A stretch of DNA of 64,000 nt from Massilia sp. HP4 (GTDB lineage Bacteria; Pseudomonadota; Gammaproteobacteria; Burkholderiales; Burkholderiaceae_D): assembly GCF_005222695.1 (NCBI RefSeq), contig NZ_STGG01000064.1, positions 1 to 64,000 of the forward strand, given 5' to 3'. Position numbers and translations under genes: made by a program. Below are positions 27,086-38,854 of the stretch, in pieces. Below the pieces are notes generated by a model. It was not told the origin of the DNA and did not search any database. It saw only the letters and a list, made by a program, of their open reading frames with translations. Within the stretch, counting starts at the first letter, position 1, and every line of letters starts with the position of its first letter.

Positions 27086-27106
27086 TATTGACGCAACGAG
27101 TCAATA
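27086..27106. promoter_or_regulatory. Perfect dyad in front of the DUF475 gene
   Basis: TATTGAC and GTCAATA form a perfect 7-bp inverted repeat around GCAACGA, centred 27 bp before the ATG at 27123. Its place and symmetry suggest an operator for a dimeric regulator. It also contains a TTGAC that could serve as a -35 element. Confidence 0.45.
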
Positions 27107-27122
27107 CAGACAAGAGGTATGT

Positions 27123-28181
27123 ATGCGCCATTTCCGCTGGTCGTTCATCGTCACGGCAGTCCTGATGGCCCTCGCCGGCTGGTGGGGCTACGAGCACCGG
27201 GGCTGGCCCGGCCTGCTGCAGGCCCTGTGGATCACCGCCATCCTGGGCGTACTCGAAGTGTCGCTTTCTTTCGACAATGCCGTCGTCAACGCCTCGGTGT
27301 TAAAGCACTGGAACGAATTCTGGCGCAAGCTGTTCCTGACCGTCGGCATCCTGGTCGCGGTGTTCGGCATGCGCCTGCTGTTCCCGCTGGTGATCGTGGC
27401 CGCCGCCACCGGCCTGGGCCTGTTCGACGTCTGGCATATGGCGATCGACAACCCGAATGAATACTCGCGCCACCTGACCGAGCACCACGCCGAGGTCGCG
27501 GCCTTCGGCGGCGCCTTCCTGCTGCTGGTGTTCCTCAACTTTTTATTTGACGAAGAAAAGGAACTGCACTGGTTCAGCTGGTTCGAAGAGAAAGTAGGCA
27601 AATACGGCACCGAGGGGCTGGCCGTGCTGCTCACCCTGCTCGGCGTGATCGGCGCCATGAGCCTGATGCCCGAAGTGCGCAAGCTGGCGGTGCTGATCGC
27701 CGGCGTGACCGGGGTGCTGATCTATATCGCGGTCAAGTGGCTCAGCAGCCTGCTCGAAGAGAAGGAACAAGATCCATCCGTCGGCGCCATGATCTCGCAG
27801 GGCAGCATCGGCGGCTTTTTATATCTCGAGGTGCTGGACGCCTCGTTCAGCTTCGACGGCGTGATCGGGGCCTTCGCCATCACCAACGACGTCGTCATCA
27901 TCATGCTGGGCCTGGCGATCGGCGCCATGTTCGTGCGGTCGATGACCGTGTTCCTTGTTTATAAAGGGACGTTGCAGGAGTTCGTCTATCTCGAGCATGG
28001 CGCGCATTATGCGATCGGCATCCTGGCCCTGATCATGTTCGCCAGCGTGCACTACCACATACCGGAATGGTTTACCGGGCTGTCGGGGCTGGCCTTCATC
28101 CTGGTGTCGCTATGGTCGTCCATACGCTACCGCAGGAAGATCGCGGCCCAGGAGGCGGCCACGGCGGCGCGGACGGGCTGA
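27123..28181 (+). CDS. DUF475 family membrane protein (TerC-like)
   Basis: A 352-residue integral membrane protein with about nine hydrophobic segments. It shows the TerC/DUF475 hallmarks SLSFDNAVVNASVLKHW and, in the second half, ASFSFDGVIGAFAITNDVV with acidic residues in membrane helices, and then FLVYKGTLQEFVYLEHG. TerC-type proteins are linked to metal export or tellurium resistance; DUF475 itself is uncharacterised. It is a lone gene behind a dyad (27086-27106) and an AGAGG ribosome site. Confidence 0.85.
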   Translation: MRHFRWSFIVTAVLMALAGWWGYEHRGWPGLLQALWITAILGVLEVSLSFDNAVVNASVLKHWNEFWRKLFLTVGILVAVFGMRLLFPLVIVAAATGLGLFDVWHMAIDNPNEYSRHLTEHHAEVAAFGGAFLLLVFLNFLFDEEKELHWFSWFEEKVGKYGTEGLAVLLTLLGVIGAMSLMPEVRKLAVLIAGVTGVLIYIAVKWLSSLLEEKEQDPSVGAMISQGSIGGFLYLEVLDASFSFDGVIGAFAITNDVVIIMLGLAIGAMFVRSMTVFLVYKGTLQEFVYLEHGAHYAIGILALIMFASVHYHIPEWFTGLSGLAFILVSLWSSIRYRRKIAAQEAATAARTG

Positions 28182-28306
28182 ATCGGCGGCCGCTGAGAAT
28201 TGCGGTTTGCGATTACGGCAAGGCATGGCAGAATGGGCGCGCATCGCTCAAGCGCTGCAAGAATGACAACCTTGCCAACTTTCTTTTTTGATCGCCCTGC
28301 CCGACC

Positions 28307-28732
28307 ATGCCCAAAGCCCGTTCTTCCGCCATCCTGCTGTCCGTCATCGCTGTCGTGGCGGTGCTTGGTTCCCTGTATACCTGGTTCACCCTGACCTGGG
28401 CCTATTCCGAGGGCGACCGCGCCGGCTACCTGCAGACCTTCTCCAAGAAAGGCTGGCTGTGCAAGACCTGGGAAGGCGAGATTCTCTTGTCGAGCATGCC
28501 GGGGGCGATTCCCGAACGGTTCGCGTTCACCGTACGCGATGAGACGGTCGTGCAGCAACTGAACAGCAATATCGGCCGCCGCGTGCAGATCTCGTACGAG
28601 CAGCACAAGGGCGTGCCGACCAGCTGCTTCGGGGATACCGAATATTTCGTGAAGCGCGCGGTTACCGGGCCGGTGGATCCGGTGTCGCCGAGCCAGGCGG
28701 TAGGGTCGGCGGGTTCCCCGCCGACGCGGTGA
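28307..28732 (+). CDS. Hypothetical single-pass membrane protein
   Basis: A 141-residue protein with one N-terminal membrane segment (SAILLSVIAVVAVLGSLYTW) and a soluble, probably periplasmic domain (about 35-125) with two Cys (WLCKTWEGE and PTSCFGDTEY) that could pair. I have seen similar proteins across Burkholderiales but know no function. The last residues (VGSAGSPPTR) and the stop come from the repeat element starting at 28700, so the native C-terminus may have been altered. Confidence 0.7.
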   Translation: MPKARSSAILLSVIAVVAVLGSLYTWFTLTWAYSEGDRAGYLQTFSKKGWLCKTWEGEILLSSMPGAIPERFAFTVRDETVVQQLNSNIGRRVQISYEQHKGVPTSCFGDTEYFVKRAVTGPVDPVSPSQAVGSAGSPPTR

Positions 28733-28811
28733 TCGTTTGCGGCGAGATCATCCGGCACGACATCGGCGCCGATAACAATCGACGAGTCGGCGGCGGAGCC
28801 GCCAACCCTAC
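28700..28811. repeat. Convergent-gene repeat, copy 2
   Basis: 112 bp starting GTAGGGTCGGCGGGTTCCCC and ending GCGGAGCCGCCAACCCTAC, with terminal inverted repeats and inner sequence (GCCGACGCGGTGAT, GAGATCATCCGGC, GATAACAATCGACG) shared with 11364-11487. Its left end encodes the last residues and stop of the plus-strand gene; its right end (CCCTAC) supplies the TAG stop of the convergent coiled-coil gene. Confidence 0.8.
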
Positions 28812-31192
28812 TTGTCGCGGTCCAGGTCTCGCTGAGCGGCAATCACTTCCGCCAGCCTCGCCGCCGCCTGCGCGGCCGAGGTATCGGCGGCCCGGGCCTG
28901 CGACTGCTTGAACCGCCCCAGCACCTCGCGCGTCAGGTCGGCCGACACCGACCGTTGGCCGGCCTCCACCTTGCGCTCGCCGATGACGCGCTCGGTCGCG
29001 GCCAGCTCGGCGGCCTGCTCGTCCTGGCGCTTGCTCTCCAAATTGACCAGGTGCTTGCGCGCATCGGCCATCTGCAGGGTGGCGTGCGCCGCCTTGCGCT
29101 GCATCTCGGCGTGGGCCTGGGCGTGTTCGAGCAAGGCGCGCTGGGCTTCGCGTTTTTCCACCGCCGACTGCACCGCCGCCTGCTCGACCAGCTCGCGTTC
29201 GCGCGCCAGGCGGGCCTGCGCTTCCTCGGCCTCGGCGCGCGCTTCGGCGGCTTCGGCAGCGGCATGTTCCGACGCCAGCCGCGCCGCCTGCGCTTCATTG
29301 GCGCGGGCGTCGGCCGCTGCCTGCGCGCGCTGGGCGGCCAGCTTGCGCTCGACCAGGGCCAGCGATTCGCGCGCGGCCTGGGTGGCTTCGCGCTCGGCGC
29401 CGATCGCCTGCTCGGTCAGCGTCACCTGCTGGCGCTCGACCTCGGTGCGCTCGACCTGGGCCTCGGCCAGCTCTTGCGCGCGGCGCGCATGTGCCTGCTG
29501 GGCGTCGCGGGTCGACTCGGCCTGCGCCGCTTCTTCGGACACGGCATCGGCCTGGGCCTGCTGCGCCTCGAAGGCCGCACGCTGGGCTTCTTCCAGCCGC
29601 CGCTCGGCCTGGGCCTTGGCGGCCAGCGCCGCCGCCGCGGCGGCTTCGGCTTCGCTGCGCGCCTGGGCGGCCAGCAGCAATTCGCGCTCGGCCGCCACTT
29701 TTTTCTGGAGCTGGGCCAGGGCCTCGGTCTCGGCCGCCACCCGCTCGCGCTCGGTCTGGGCCAGGCGTTCGGTCTCTTGCCGCTTTTGTTCGGCCAGTTG
29801 CGCCGCCTGGCGCTGCAGTTCGACCAGTTCGGCCTCGAACGCCACCGCCTCGGCCTCGTCGGCATTGCGCGCGGCCTGGACCTCGGCCGCGGCCAGTGAC
29901 AGGGCTGCTTTTTCTTCGGCCAGGGCCTGCTCGCGGCGGTGTTCCTCGGCCTCGCGCTGGGCCGCGGCCACCGCCGCCTCGTCGGCGGCGCGGCGCGCAC
30001 GCGCGTCCAGCGCCATCTCGGCCTCGGCCTCCAGACGGGCTTGCACCTGTTCGTCCGCCTCCTCTTCTGCGCGGGCGCGGTCGTCGGCCACCAGGCGCAG
30101 CTTGCGGTCGGTCTCGATCCGGGCCTCGGTCGCGGCCAGGATGCGGGTCTCGGCTTCGCGCCGCGCCTCGGCGCTGGCGGCCGCCATCTGTTCCAGCCGC
30201 TCGCGGTGGGTGGCGGCGTCGCGCAACTCTTTCTCGGTCTGCAGGCGCATGCGCAGCGACTGGGCCGCGACCCGCTCGGATTCGGCCTGGGCCTGGGCGA
30301 TCGCCTCGCGTTCCTGCTCGATGTGGGCAAAGGCGCGCGCCTCTTCCAGCGCCCGCGCCTCGGCCGCCGCGCGCGCGAAAGCCGAGGCCAGCGCCACCTG
30401 GTCGGCGCGCTCGCGCTCTTGCGTCAGTTCGAGCGCCTCGGCCTCGGCCTGGGCCAGCTTTTCGGCGGTCTGGCGCGCGGCCTTTTCGGCGCGCTCGCGC
30501 TCGCGCGCCAAGATCGCGATGCGGGCGTCGGCGCTGGCGTTGTGCAGCACCTCCTCTTTGGCCGCCTCGACCGCCGCCATGCGTTCGGCCGCCTGCAGGC
30601 GCGCCTGTTCGGTGTGTACCACCAGCTCGTCGGCGGCGCGCGCCGCCTTGGCCGACAATTCGGCCTCGGCTTCCATCTGCGCCGCGGCGCGGCGGCGCGC
30701 TTCTTCTTCGGAACGCGAACGGGCCTCGGTCGCCAGCCGGATCTCGGTATCGCTCTTGACCCGTGCGCGCAACTCGGCGGTTTCTTGCCGGATCGCTTCC
30801 AGCCGCTCGCCCGAGGCCTTGGCCGCGGCGCGCAGCGACTCCAGGCGGTCGCGGTTGGCCACGATCGCGTCTTCGGAAGCCTGGGAATTGGCCAGCGCCG
30901 CGGCTGCGGCAGCGGCATCGATCGCGGCGCGCTCGTCGGCCAGCGTCCGGGCCCGCGATTCGGCGGTCTGGCGGTTTTCAAAGGCGACATTCGCCTTGGC
31001 CTCGGCTTCCACGCGCGCAATCGCCTCCTGGATTTCGTGCATCTCGAGCGGCTTGCGGGGCGCGGGGGCCTTTGGCATGGGCTCGGGGGCGGCCGGTTCA
31101 GGGGCGGATGGCGCGCCCGGCGTCAGGCCGGCGGCCTGCGTCAGGTCGATCGAGAAGTCGGCGTCGTCTTGCTTGGCTGGGTTTTGTTCCAT
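28808..31192 (-). CDS. Long alanine/glutamate-rich coiled-coil protein
   Basis: A 794-residue protein from ATG 31192. The first 60 residues are Pro/Ala-rich and disordered (PEPAAPEPMPKAPAPRKP). Nearly all the rest, about 60-770, is a continuous heptad-like run of Ala, Glu, Arg, Gln and Leu with few Gly or Pro, predicted as a very long coiled coil of perhaps 100 nm. There is no signal peptide, membrane segment or catalytic motif. It resembles TolA-like or filament-type proteins only by composition. The gene stands alone between the repeat and srkA. Function is unknown; a cytoskeletal or scaffold role is a guess. Confidence 0.75.
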   Translation of the reverse strand: MEQNPAKQDDADFSIDLTQAAGLTPGAPSAPEPAAPEPMPKAPAPRKPLEMHEIQEAIARVEAEAKANVAFENRQTAESRARTLADERAAIDAAAAAAALANSQASEDAIVANRDRLESLRAAAKASGERLEAIRQETAELRARVKSDTEIRLATEARSRSEEEARRRAAAQMEAEAELSAKAARAADELVVHTEQARLQAAERMAAVEAAKEEVLHNASADARIAILARERERAEKAARQTAEKLAQAEAEALELTQERERADQVALASAFARAAAEARALEEARAFAHIEQEREAIAQAQAESERVAAQSLRMRLQTEKELRDAATHRERLEQMAAASAEARREAETRILAATEARIETDRKLRLVADDRARAEEEADEQVQARLEAEAEMALDARARRAADEAAVAAAQREAEEHRREQALAEEKAALSLAAAEVQAARNADEAEAVAFEAELVELQRQAAQLAEQKRQETERLAQTERERVAAETEALAQLQKKVAAERELLLAAQARSEAEAAAAAALAAKAQAERRLEEAQRAAFEAQQAQADAVSEEAAQAESTRDAQQAHARRAQELAEAQVERTEVERQQVTLTEQAIGAEREATQAARESLALVERKLAAQRAQAAADARANEAQAARLASEHAAAEAAEARAEAEEAQARLARERELVEQAAVQSAVEKREAQRALLEHAQAHAEMQRKAAHATLQMADARKHLVNLESKRQDEQAAELAATERVIGERKVEAGQRSVSADLTREVLGRFKQSQARAADTSAAQAAARLAEVIAAQRDLDRDK

Positions 31193-31311
31193 GCGAGGTC
31201 TCAATGGCGGCGGTCGCTTCGATTATCCGGCAAAACCGCGCCGACCGCTACGCGGAACTGGGGGGCAATATTGGCTCAACTCATCCATTCGATCAGGTTC
31301 AAGGTTCGGCT

Positions 31312-32319
31312 TCAAACCGGCCACAGCGGCGGCTCGTCCATCAGCGCCACCTGTTCGCGCAATTCGAGGATCCGGTCCTGCCAGTAGCGCTGGGTATTAA
31401 ACCAGGGGAAGGCGGCCGGGAAGGCAGGATCGTCCCAGCGCATCGCCAGCCACGCCGCATAATGGATCAGGCGCAGGGTGCGCAGGGCCTCGACCAGGTA
31501 AAGCTGGCGCGGGTGGAATTCGCAGAAATCCTCGTAGCCGGCCAGCACATCGCCCATCTGGTGCACCATCTCGTGGCGCTCGCCCGAGAGCAGCATCCAC
31601 AAGTCCTGCACCGCCGGGCCCATGCGGCTGTCGTCGAAGTCGACGAAATGGGGGCCGTCGGGCGTCCACAGCACATTGCCCCCATGGCAGTCGCCGTGCA
31701 GGCGCAACAACGGCAGCTTGCCGGCCCGCTCGTAGCAGCGCGCCACGCCATCGAGCGCCTGCTCGACCACGCTCGACCAGGCCGCCATCAGCTCGGGCGG
31801 CACGAAATCGTGGCTGCGCAGCCAATCGTAGGGCTGGCGGCCGAAGGTGAGCGGATCGAGCGCCGGGCGGTGTTCGTAGGCCTTGACGGCTCCCTGCGCA
31901 TGGATGCGGCCGATGAAGCGGCCGATCCATTCCAGCACCGCCGGGTCGCCCAGCTCGGGCGCGCGGCCGCCGCGGCTGGGGAAGACGGCAAACCGGAAAC
32001 CCTCGAAGGCGTGCAGTGTCCTGCCGTCGATGGCCAGGGCCGGCACCACCGGGATTTCCCGCTCGACCAGCTCGGCGACGAAGCCGTGCTCCTCGAGGAT
32101 GGCGGCCTCGCTCCAGCGCTGCGGGCGGTAGAACTTGACCACCACCGGCCCGCCCTCCTCGCGCCCCACGTGATAGACCCGGTTCTCGTAGCTGTTCAGC
32201 GCCAGCAGGCGGCCGTCGCCGTGCATGCCGACGCTGTCGAGCGCATCGAGCACCAGGGCGGGATCGAGGCGGGAAAAGGGGTGGTCGGGCGTGTCGTCGC
32301 CGGTGGTCAGGTTATCCAT
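31312..32319 (-). CDS. srkA: Stress response serine/threonine kinase SrkA (YihE/RdoA)
   Basis: A 335-residue aminoglycoside-phosphotransferase-fold kinase. I start at ATG 32319 (MDNLTTGDD), giving the family's usual length; the frame extends 53 codons upstream. It has VVKFYRPQRWSEAAILEE (ATP-binding Lys region), the catalytic loop LHGDCHGGNVLW, and FVDFDDSRMGP for metal binding. In E. coli the kinase counters oxidative-stress death and is linked to the Cpx response. It is a single gene here. Confidence 0.9.
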   Translation of the reverse strand: MDNLTTGDDTPDHPFSRLDPALVLDALDSVGMHGDGRLLALNSYENRVYHVGREEGGPVVVKFYRPQRWSEAAILEEHGFVAELVEREIPVVPALAIDGRTLHAFEGFRFAVFPSRGGRAPELGDPAVLEWIGRFIGRIHAQGAVKAYEHRPALDPLTFGRQPYDWLRSHDFVPPELMAAWSSVVEQALDGVARCYERAGKLPLLRLHGDCHGGNVLWTPDGPHFVDFDDSRMGPAVQDLWMLLSGERHEMVHQMGDVLAGYEDFCEFHPRQLYLVEALRTLRLIHYAAWLAMRWDDPAFPAAFPWFNTQRYWQDRILELREQVALMDEPPLWPV

Positions 32320-32493
32320 GTGTGCATTGTACGGCGGCGCACGGCGAAGCGGGAATGTCCCGGATCCGGCTGCAGGCGAGCTGAACAAGGCGCTCCACGC
32401 CAGGCGCTGATTTTTCGTGCCGCCCGGCGGCGCAGGCGTTACACTGGCGCCTTTACGCACAACCGGCGCGCGCGCCACCCATTAGATACTCCC

Positions 32494-33186
<693 letters not shown>

Positions 33187-33191
33187 TGCTG

Positions 33192-33218
33192 ACGGTTGGC
33201 GGCCCTGCCGCCAACCGT
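33192..33218. terminator. Hairpin between convergent genes
   Basis: ACGGTTGGCGG pairs perfectly with CCGCCAACCGT around CCCTG. It lies six bases after the SEC-C gene and before the end of the convergent HPP gene. Its GGTTGGCGG/CCGCCAACC core is the same as the ends of the repeats at 11364 and 28700, so it looks like a minimal or collapsed copy of that family. Confidence 0.6.
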
Positions 33219-33246
33219 ACCTCGAGCCTGGGCGCGTTCTACCGGA

Positions 33247-34377
33247 TCAAGCCACCATCTCCGCCCTGTGCAAGGCGTCGAGTACTTCGACCGGCCCCGC
33301 CATGCCCAGCAACATCCCCGAGGCATCGACCACCGGCACCCGCGCCAGGCCATGACGCCTTGACAATCCGACAGCGACCGTCGCCGGCTGCGCGGCCTGC
33401 ACCGCGATCCCGGTCATCATGAGGTCGGCGACCCGCTCCGCCTCTTTCCTGCTCCCCGATATACCGAAGACGCCGAGCGCCCGCACGCCCAGGCTGCGCG
33501 CTTCGAGTTCGGCCGCGGCCCCCAGCAGGCCCTTGAGTGCCAGCACGCCGAGCAGCCGCCCTGCGTCGTCCACCACCGGCAACGATGGCAGGCCATGCCT
33601 GAGCAGGATGGCGCGCGCCGTCCCCAGCGGCATGTCGGGCGCCAGGCGCGCCAGCGGAGGCACCACCACGTCGCGCGCATGCAGCGCGCGCGCACGACGC
33701 TCGGCCGCGTGGTGCTCGGCATCGTTGACGATCACGGCCAGGTCGTCGCGCGAGACGTCGAGCGCTTCGCCGAAGTGTTCCAGCGCGGCGTCGATGTCCT
33801 CTGCCGCCACGGCGGACGGCTCCGCGGCAGACGACGGGGCCGGTTTGTGCACATGGTGGGCACCGGTGATGCGGTTGTAGAGCAGCGCCGCCAGCACCAG
33901 CAGCACCGTGTTCAAGCCGACCGGCGCCAGTGCGAACGCGAAGCCGGCCTCGTGCACCGCCGGCCCGCCCAGCACCGCCGTCATGGCCACCGCCCCGCCG
34001 GGCGGATGCAGGCAGCGCAGCAGGAACATCATGGCGATCGACAGGCCGCCGGCCAAGGGCGCGGCGAACAAGGGATCGGGCAGCAGCTGGACACAGGCAA
34101 TGCCGACCAGGGCCGACACCACATTGCCCCCGATGACGGGCCAGGGTTGCGCGAGGGGACTGGCGGGCACGCAGAATAGCAGCACGGCCGACGCCGCCAT
34201 GGGAGCGACCAGCCAGGCGACATGGGCGCCGGGCGCGCTCCAGGCCAGCACGACCTGGCTCAGGACGCCGGACAGCATCAGGCCGAACAAGGCGCCGAAC
34301 GCGGCCCGCGCCTGGCCGATCGGTGGCAAGGCGACCGGGTGCGGCCGCCGCAGGATGGAAAGAAGTAAAGGTGGCAT
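33247..34377 (-). CDS. HPP family membrane protein with two CBS domains
   Basis: A 376-residue protein. The N-terminal half has four or five membrane segments and the HPP motif (LHPPGGAVAMTAVLGG, about 139-154); the C-terminal half is a pair of CBS domains (ARDVVVPPLARLAPDMPLG... and a second ending GMAGPVEVLDAL). HPP proteins include chloroplast nitrite transporters; CBS pairs bind adenosyl nucleotides. I prefer ATG 34377 to the TTG at 34446 because the family begins near MPPLLLSILRR. Substrate unknown. Confidence 0.82.
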   Translation of the reverse strand: MPPLLLSILRRPHPVALPPIGQARAAFGALFGLMLSGVLSQVVLAWSAPGAHVAWLVAPMAASAVLLFCVPASPLAQPWPVIGGNVVSALVGIACVQLLPDPLFAAPLAGGLSIAMMFLLRCLHPPGGAVAMTAVLGGPAVHEAGFAFALAPVGLNTVLLVLAALLYNRITGAHHVHKPAPSSAAEPSAVAAEDIDAALEHFGEALDVSRDDLAVIVNDAEHHAAERRARALHARDVVVPPLARLAPDMPLGTARAILLRHGLPSLPVVDDAGRLLGVLALKGLLGAAAELEARSLGVRALGVFGISGSRKEAERVADLMMTGIAVQAAQPATVAVGLSRRHGLARVPVVDASGMLLGMAGPVEVLDALHRAEMVA

Positions 34378-34473
34378 TGCACCAAGGTTGAGCGCAAAGA
34401 GTGTTATTACAGCATATTTGCACAGAACAGGTGCGGCGCCACCCAAAAATGGTGCGAAAAACCAAATAAGAGG

Positions 34474-35544
34474 CTAATCAGATACTGGAATTACCCTTTT
34501 CGCAACACCTTCCTTCGTCATGACCACCGGCTTGATCGTGCCATCCGGATTAAAGTACAGGTGCTCGATGGCCGTTTCGCGGTGGTGGCCATCCTTGTCG
34601 CCCAGGGGCCGGCGATGATAGGCGATGTACCAGTCGTCGGTGCCGGGAATATTGGCCACCGAGTGATGCCCGGCGCCGTTGGCGATGGTCGTGTCCTGCT
34701 GCAGGATGGTGCCGATGCGCTTGAACGGGCCGAACGGCGACTTGCTCATCGCATACGCGACCCGGTAGTCGGGGCGCGTCCATCCGCCTTCCGACCACAT
34801 GAAGTAATACACGCCATTGCGCTTGGCCATGAACGAACCCTCCACATAGGCCGGGTCGGGCGTGATCTCCTTGTAGGTAGTGCCATCGGGGAACGGCACG
34901 ACGCTCAGCAGGTCGGGCGCCAGCTTGACCACGTTGGCGTGCTTCCAGCCCCCGTAATACATATACACCTGGCCGTCGTCGTCCTTGAACACCATCTGGT
35001 CGATCGGCTGGGCGCCGTTGTGGATCTTGTCGATCAGCGGCCGGCCCAGCGCATCCTTGAACGGGCCTTCGGGACGGTCGCTGACCGCCACGCCGATGCC
35101 GCCCAGCTGGCCGTTGGCCTTGATGTCGTTGGCGCCGAAGAACAGGTAGTACTTGCCGTTGTGCTCGATGGCGGATGGGGCCCATACCGCGTACGCGGCC
35201 CACGACACGTTTTCGACGTCGAGCACGTGAGGGTGCCTGGTCCAGTTGACCAGGTCGGTCGACGAGAAAGCGTCGAGGAAGGTCTGCTTGAGGTAGGGCT
35301 CCCAGATCAGGTCGGACTTGGCGCGCATCGCTTGCTGCTCGGGGGTAAAGCCGCGCGATTGGCGAGGGGCGCCATAGTGGTCCGAATAGGTCGGGTAGAT
35401 CCAGTAGGTGTTGCCGTAGATGCGGATTTCGGGGTCGGCGTACCAGCCGGGGACGATCGGGTTGGCGGCCTGCAGCGGCATGGCCCAGGCGATCGATACG
35501 GCCAGCGCGAGCGATCGGGCGATGATGGATGGCGTCTTTTTCAT
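34474..35544 (-). CDS. Glycoside hydrolase family 43 enzyme, secreted
   Basis: A 356-residue protein with a Sec signal peptide (ending PLQAA, about residue 27) and the five-bladed beta-propeller pattern of GH43. The general base is probably the Asp in GWYADPEI and the general acid the Glu in YVEGSFM; the pKa-modulating Asp may lie in GAQPIDQMVF. GH43 enzymes cut alpha-L-arabinosides or beta-xylosides in plant cell-wall polymers. It is a lone gene with no polysaccharide cluster around it. Start ATG 35544 chosen because the signal peptide begins there (MKKTPSIIAR). Confidence 0.85.
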   Translation of the reverse strand: MKKTPSIIARSLALAVSIAWAMPLQAANPIVPGWYADPEIRIYGNTYWIYPTYSDHYGAPRQSRGFTPEQQAMRAKSDLIWEPYLKQTFLDAFSSTDLVNWTRHPHVLDVENVSWAAYAVWAPSAIEHNGKYYLFFGANDIKANGQLGGIGVAVSDRPEGPFKDALGRPLIDKIHNGAQPIDQMVFKDDDGQVYMYYGGWKHANVVKLAPDLLSVVPFPDGTTYKEITPDPAYVEGSFMAKRNGVYYFMWSEGGWTRPDYRVAYAMSKSPFGPFKRIGTILQQDTTIANGAGHHSVANIPGTDDWYIAYHRRPLGDKDGHHRETAIEHLYFNPDGTIKPVVMTKEGVAKRVIPVSD

Positions 35545-35661
35545 GTCCTTATTACAGCACATGCTCGAACCAGCGCCAATCACGAAGAGCATCTCATGCC
35601 GTCGTTTAGTGCCTGGAGAAAAACGTTACCGGAGAAGAGCAGCGCAGCCGATTGACGCCGG

Positions 35662-38157
<2,496 letters not shown>

Positions 38158-38210
38158 TCTCGCATACCTTCTTGTCAATACAATGCAGTTTTTATGCTGC
38201 TTTTACTGAA

Positions 38211-38795
38211 TTATTTCTGGATAAAGTGCTCGCGATAATAGCGCAGCTCTTCGATCGATTCGGTGATGTCGGCCAGGGCCGTGTGCTTCTGGTGCTTCTT
38301 GAAGCCGCTCGCAAGTTCAGGCTTCCAGCGGCGGCACAATTCCTTCAGCGTCGACACGTCGAGGTTGCGGTAATGGAAGAAGGCTTCCAGCTTCGGCATG
38401 CCGCGCGCCATGAAACGGCGGTCCTGGCAGATCGAATTGCCGCACATCGGCGATTTGTTCGACGGTACGTATTTCTTGAGGAAGGCGATCAATTCCTGCT
38501 CGGCCTGCGCTTCGGTGACGGTGGACGCTTTCACGCGGTCGATCAGGCCCGACTTGCCGTGAGTGCCCTTGTTCCAGTTGTCCATCTTGTCCAGCGTGGC
38601 GTCCGACTGGTGGATGGCGAACACCGGGCCTTCGGCGATGATGTTCAGCTCGGGGTCGGTGACCACGACCGCCACCTCGATGATGCGGTCGTTGTCCGGG
38701 TCCAGGCCGGTCATTTCCATGTCGACCCAGACCAGGTTGAACTCGTTCGGACGCTGCGCGCCGGCAGACTCGGTAGTTGGTGTAGCTTGTGACAT
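38211..38795 (-). CDS. orn: Oligoribonuclease
   Basis: A 194-residue DEDDh 3'-5' exonuclease that degrades 2-5-nt RNAs and the pGpG left after cyclic-di-GMP breakdown. It has VWVDMEMTGLDPDNDRIIE (first acidic pair), the central MCGNSICQDRRF, and the C-terminal HTALADITES with the catalytic His and Asp. Length and motifs match E. coli Orn, with an N-terminal extension of about 15 residues. It is divergent from the M48 peptidase gene. Confidence 0.95.
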   Translation of the reverse strand: MSQATPTTESAGAQRPNEFNLVWVDMEMTGLDPDNDRIIEVAVVVTDPELNIIAEGPVFAIHQSDATLDKMDNWNKGTHGKSGLIDRVKASTVTEAQAEQELIAFLKKYVPSNKSPMCGNSICQDRRFMARGMPKLEAFFHYRNLDVSTLKELCRRWKPELASGFKKHQKHTALADITESIEELRYYREHFIQK

Positions 38796-38854
38796 AATTC
38801 TCTCTTTGCCTAGGCGTGTTTTACTTTAATCCTGCATTTTCTCACAGGCACAGA

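Noticed and set aside
28908..31400. An 830-codon Ala/Ser/Arg-rich plus-strand frame opposite the coiled-coil gene
   Set aside because: It is the complement of biased Ala/Glu/Arg codons. The minus-strand product has a sensible start and heptad pattern, while this one has none.
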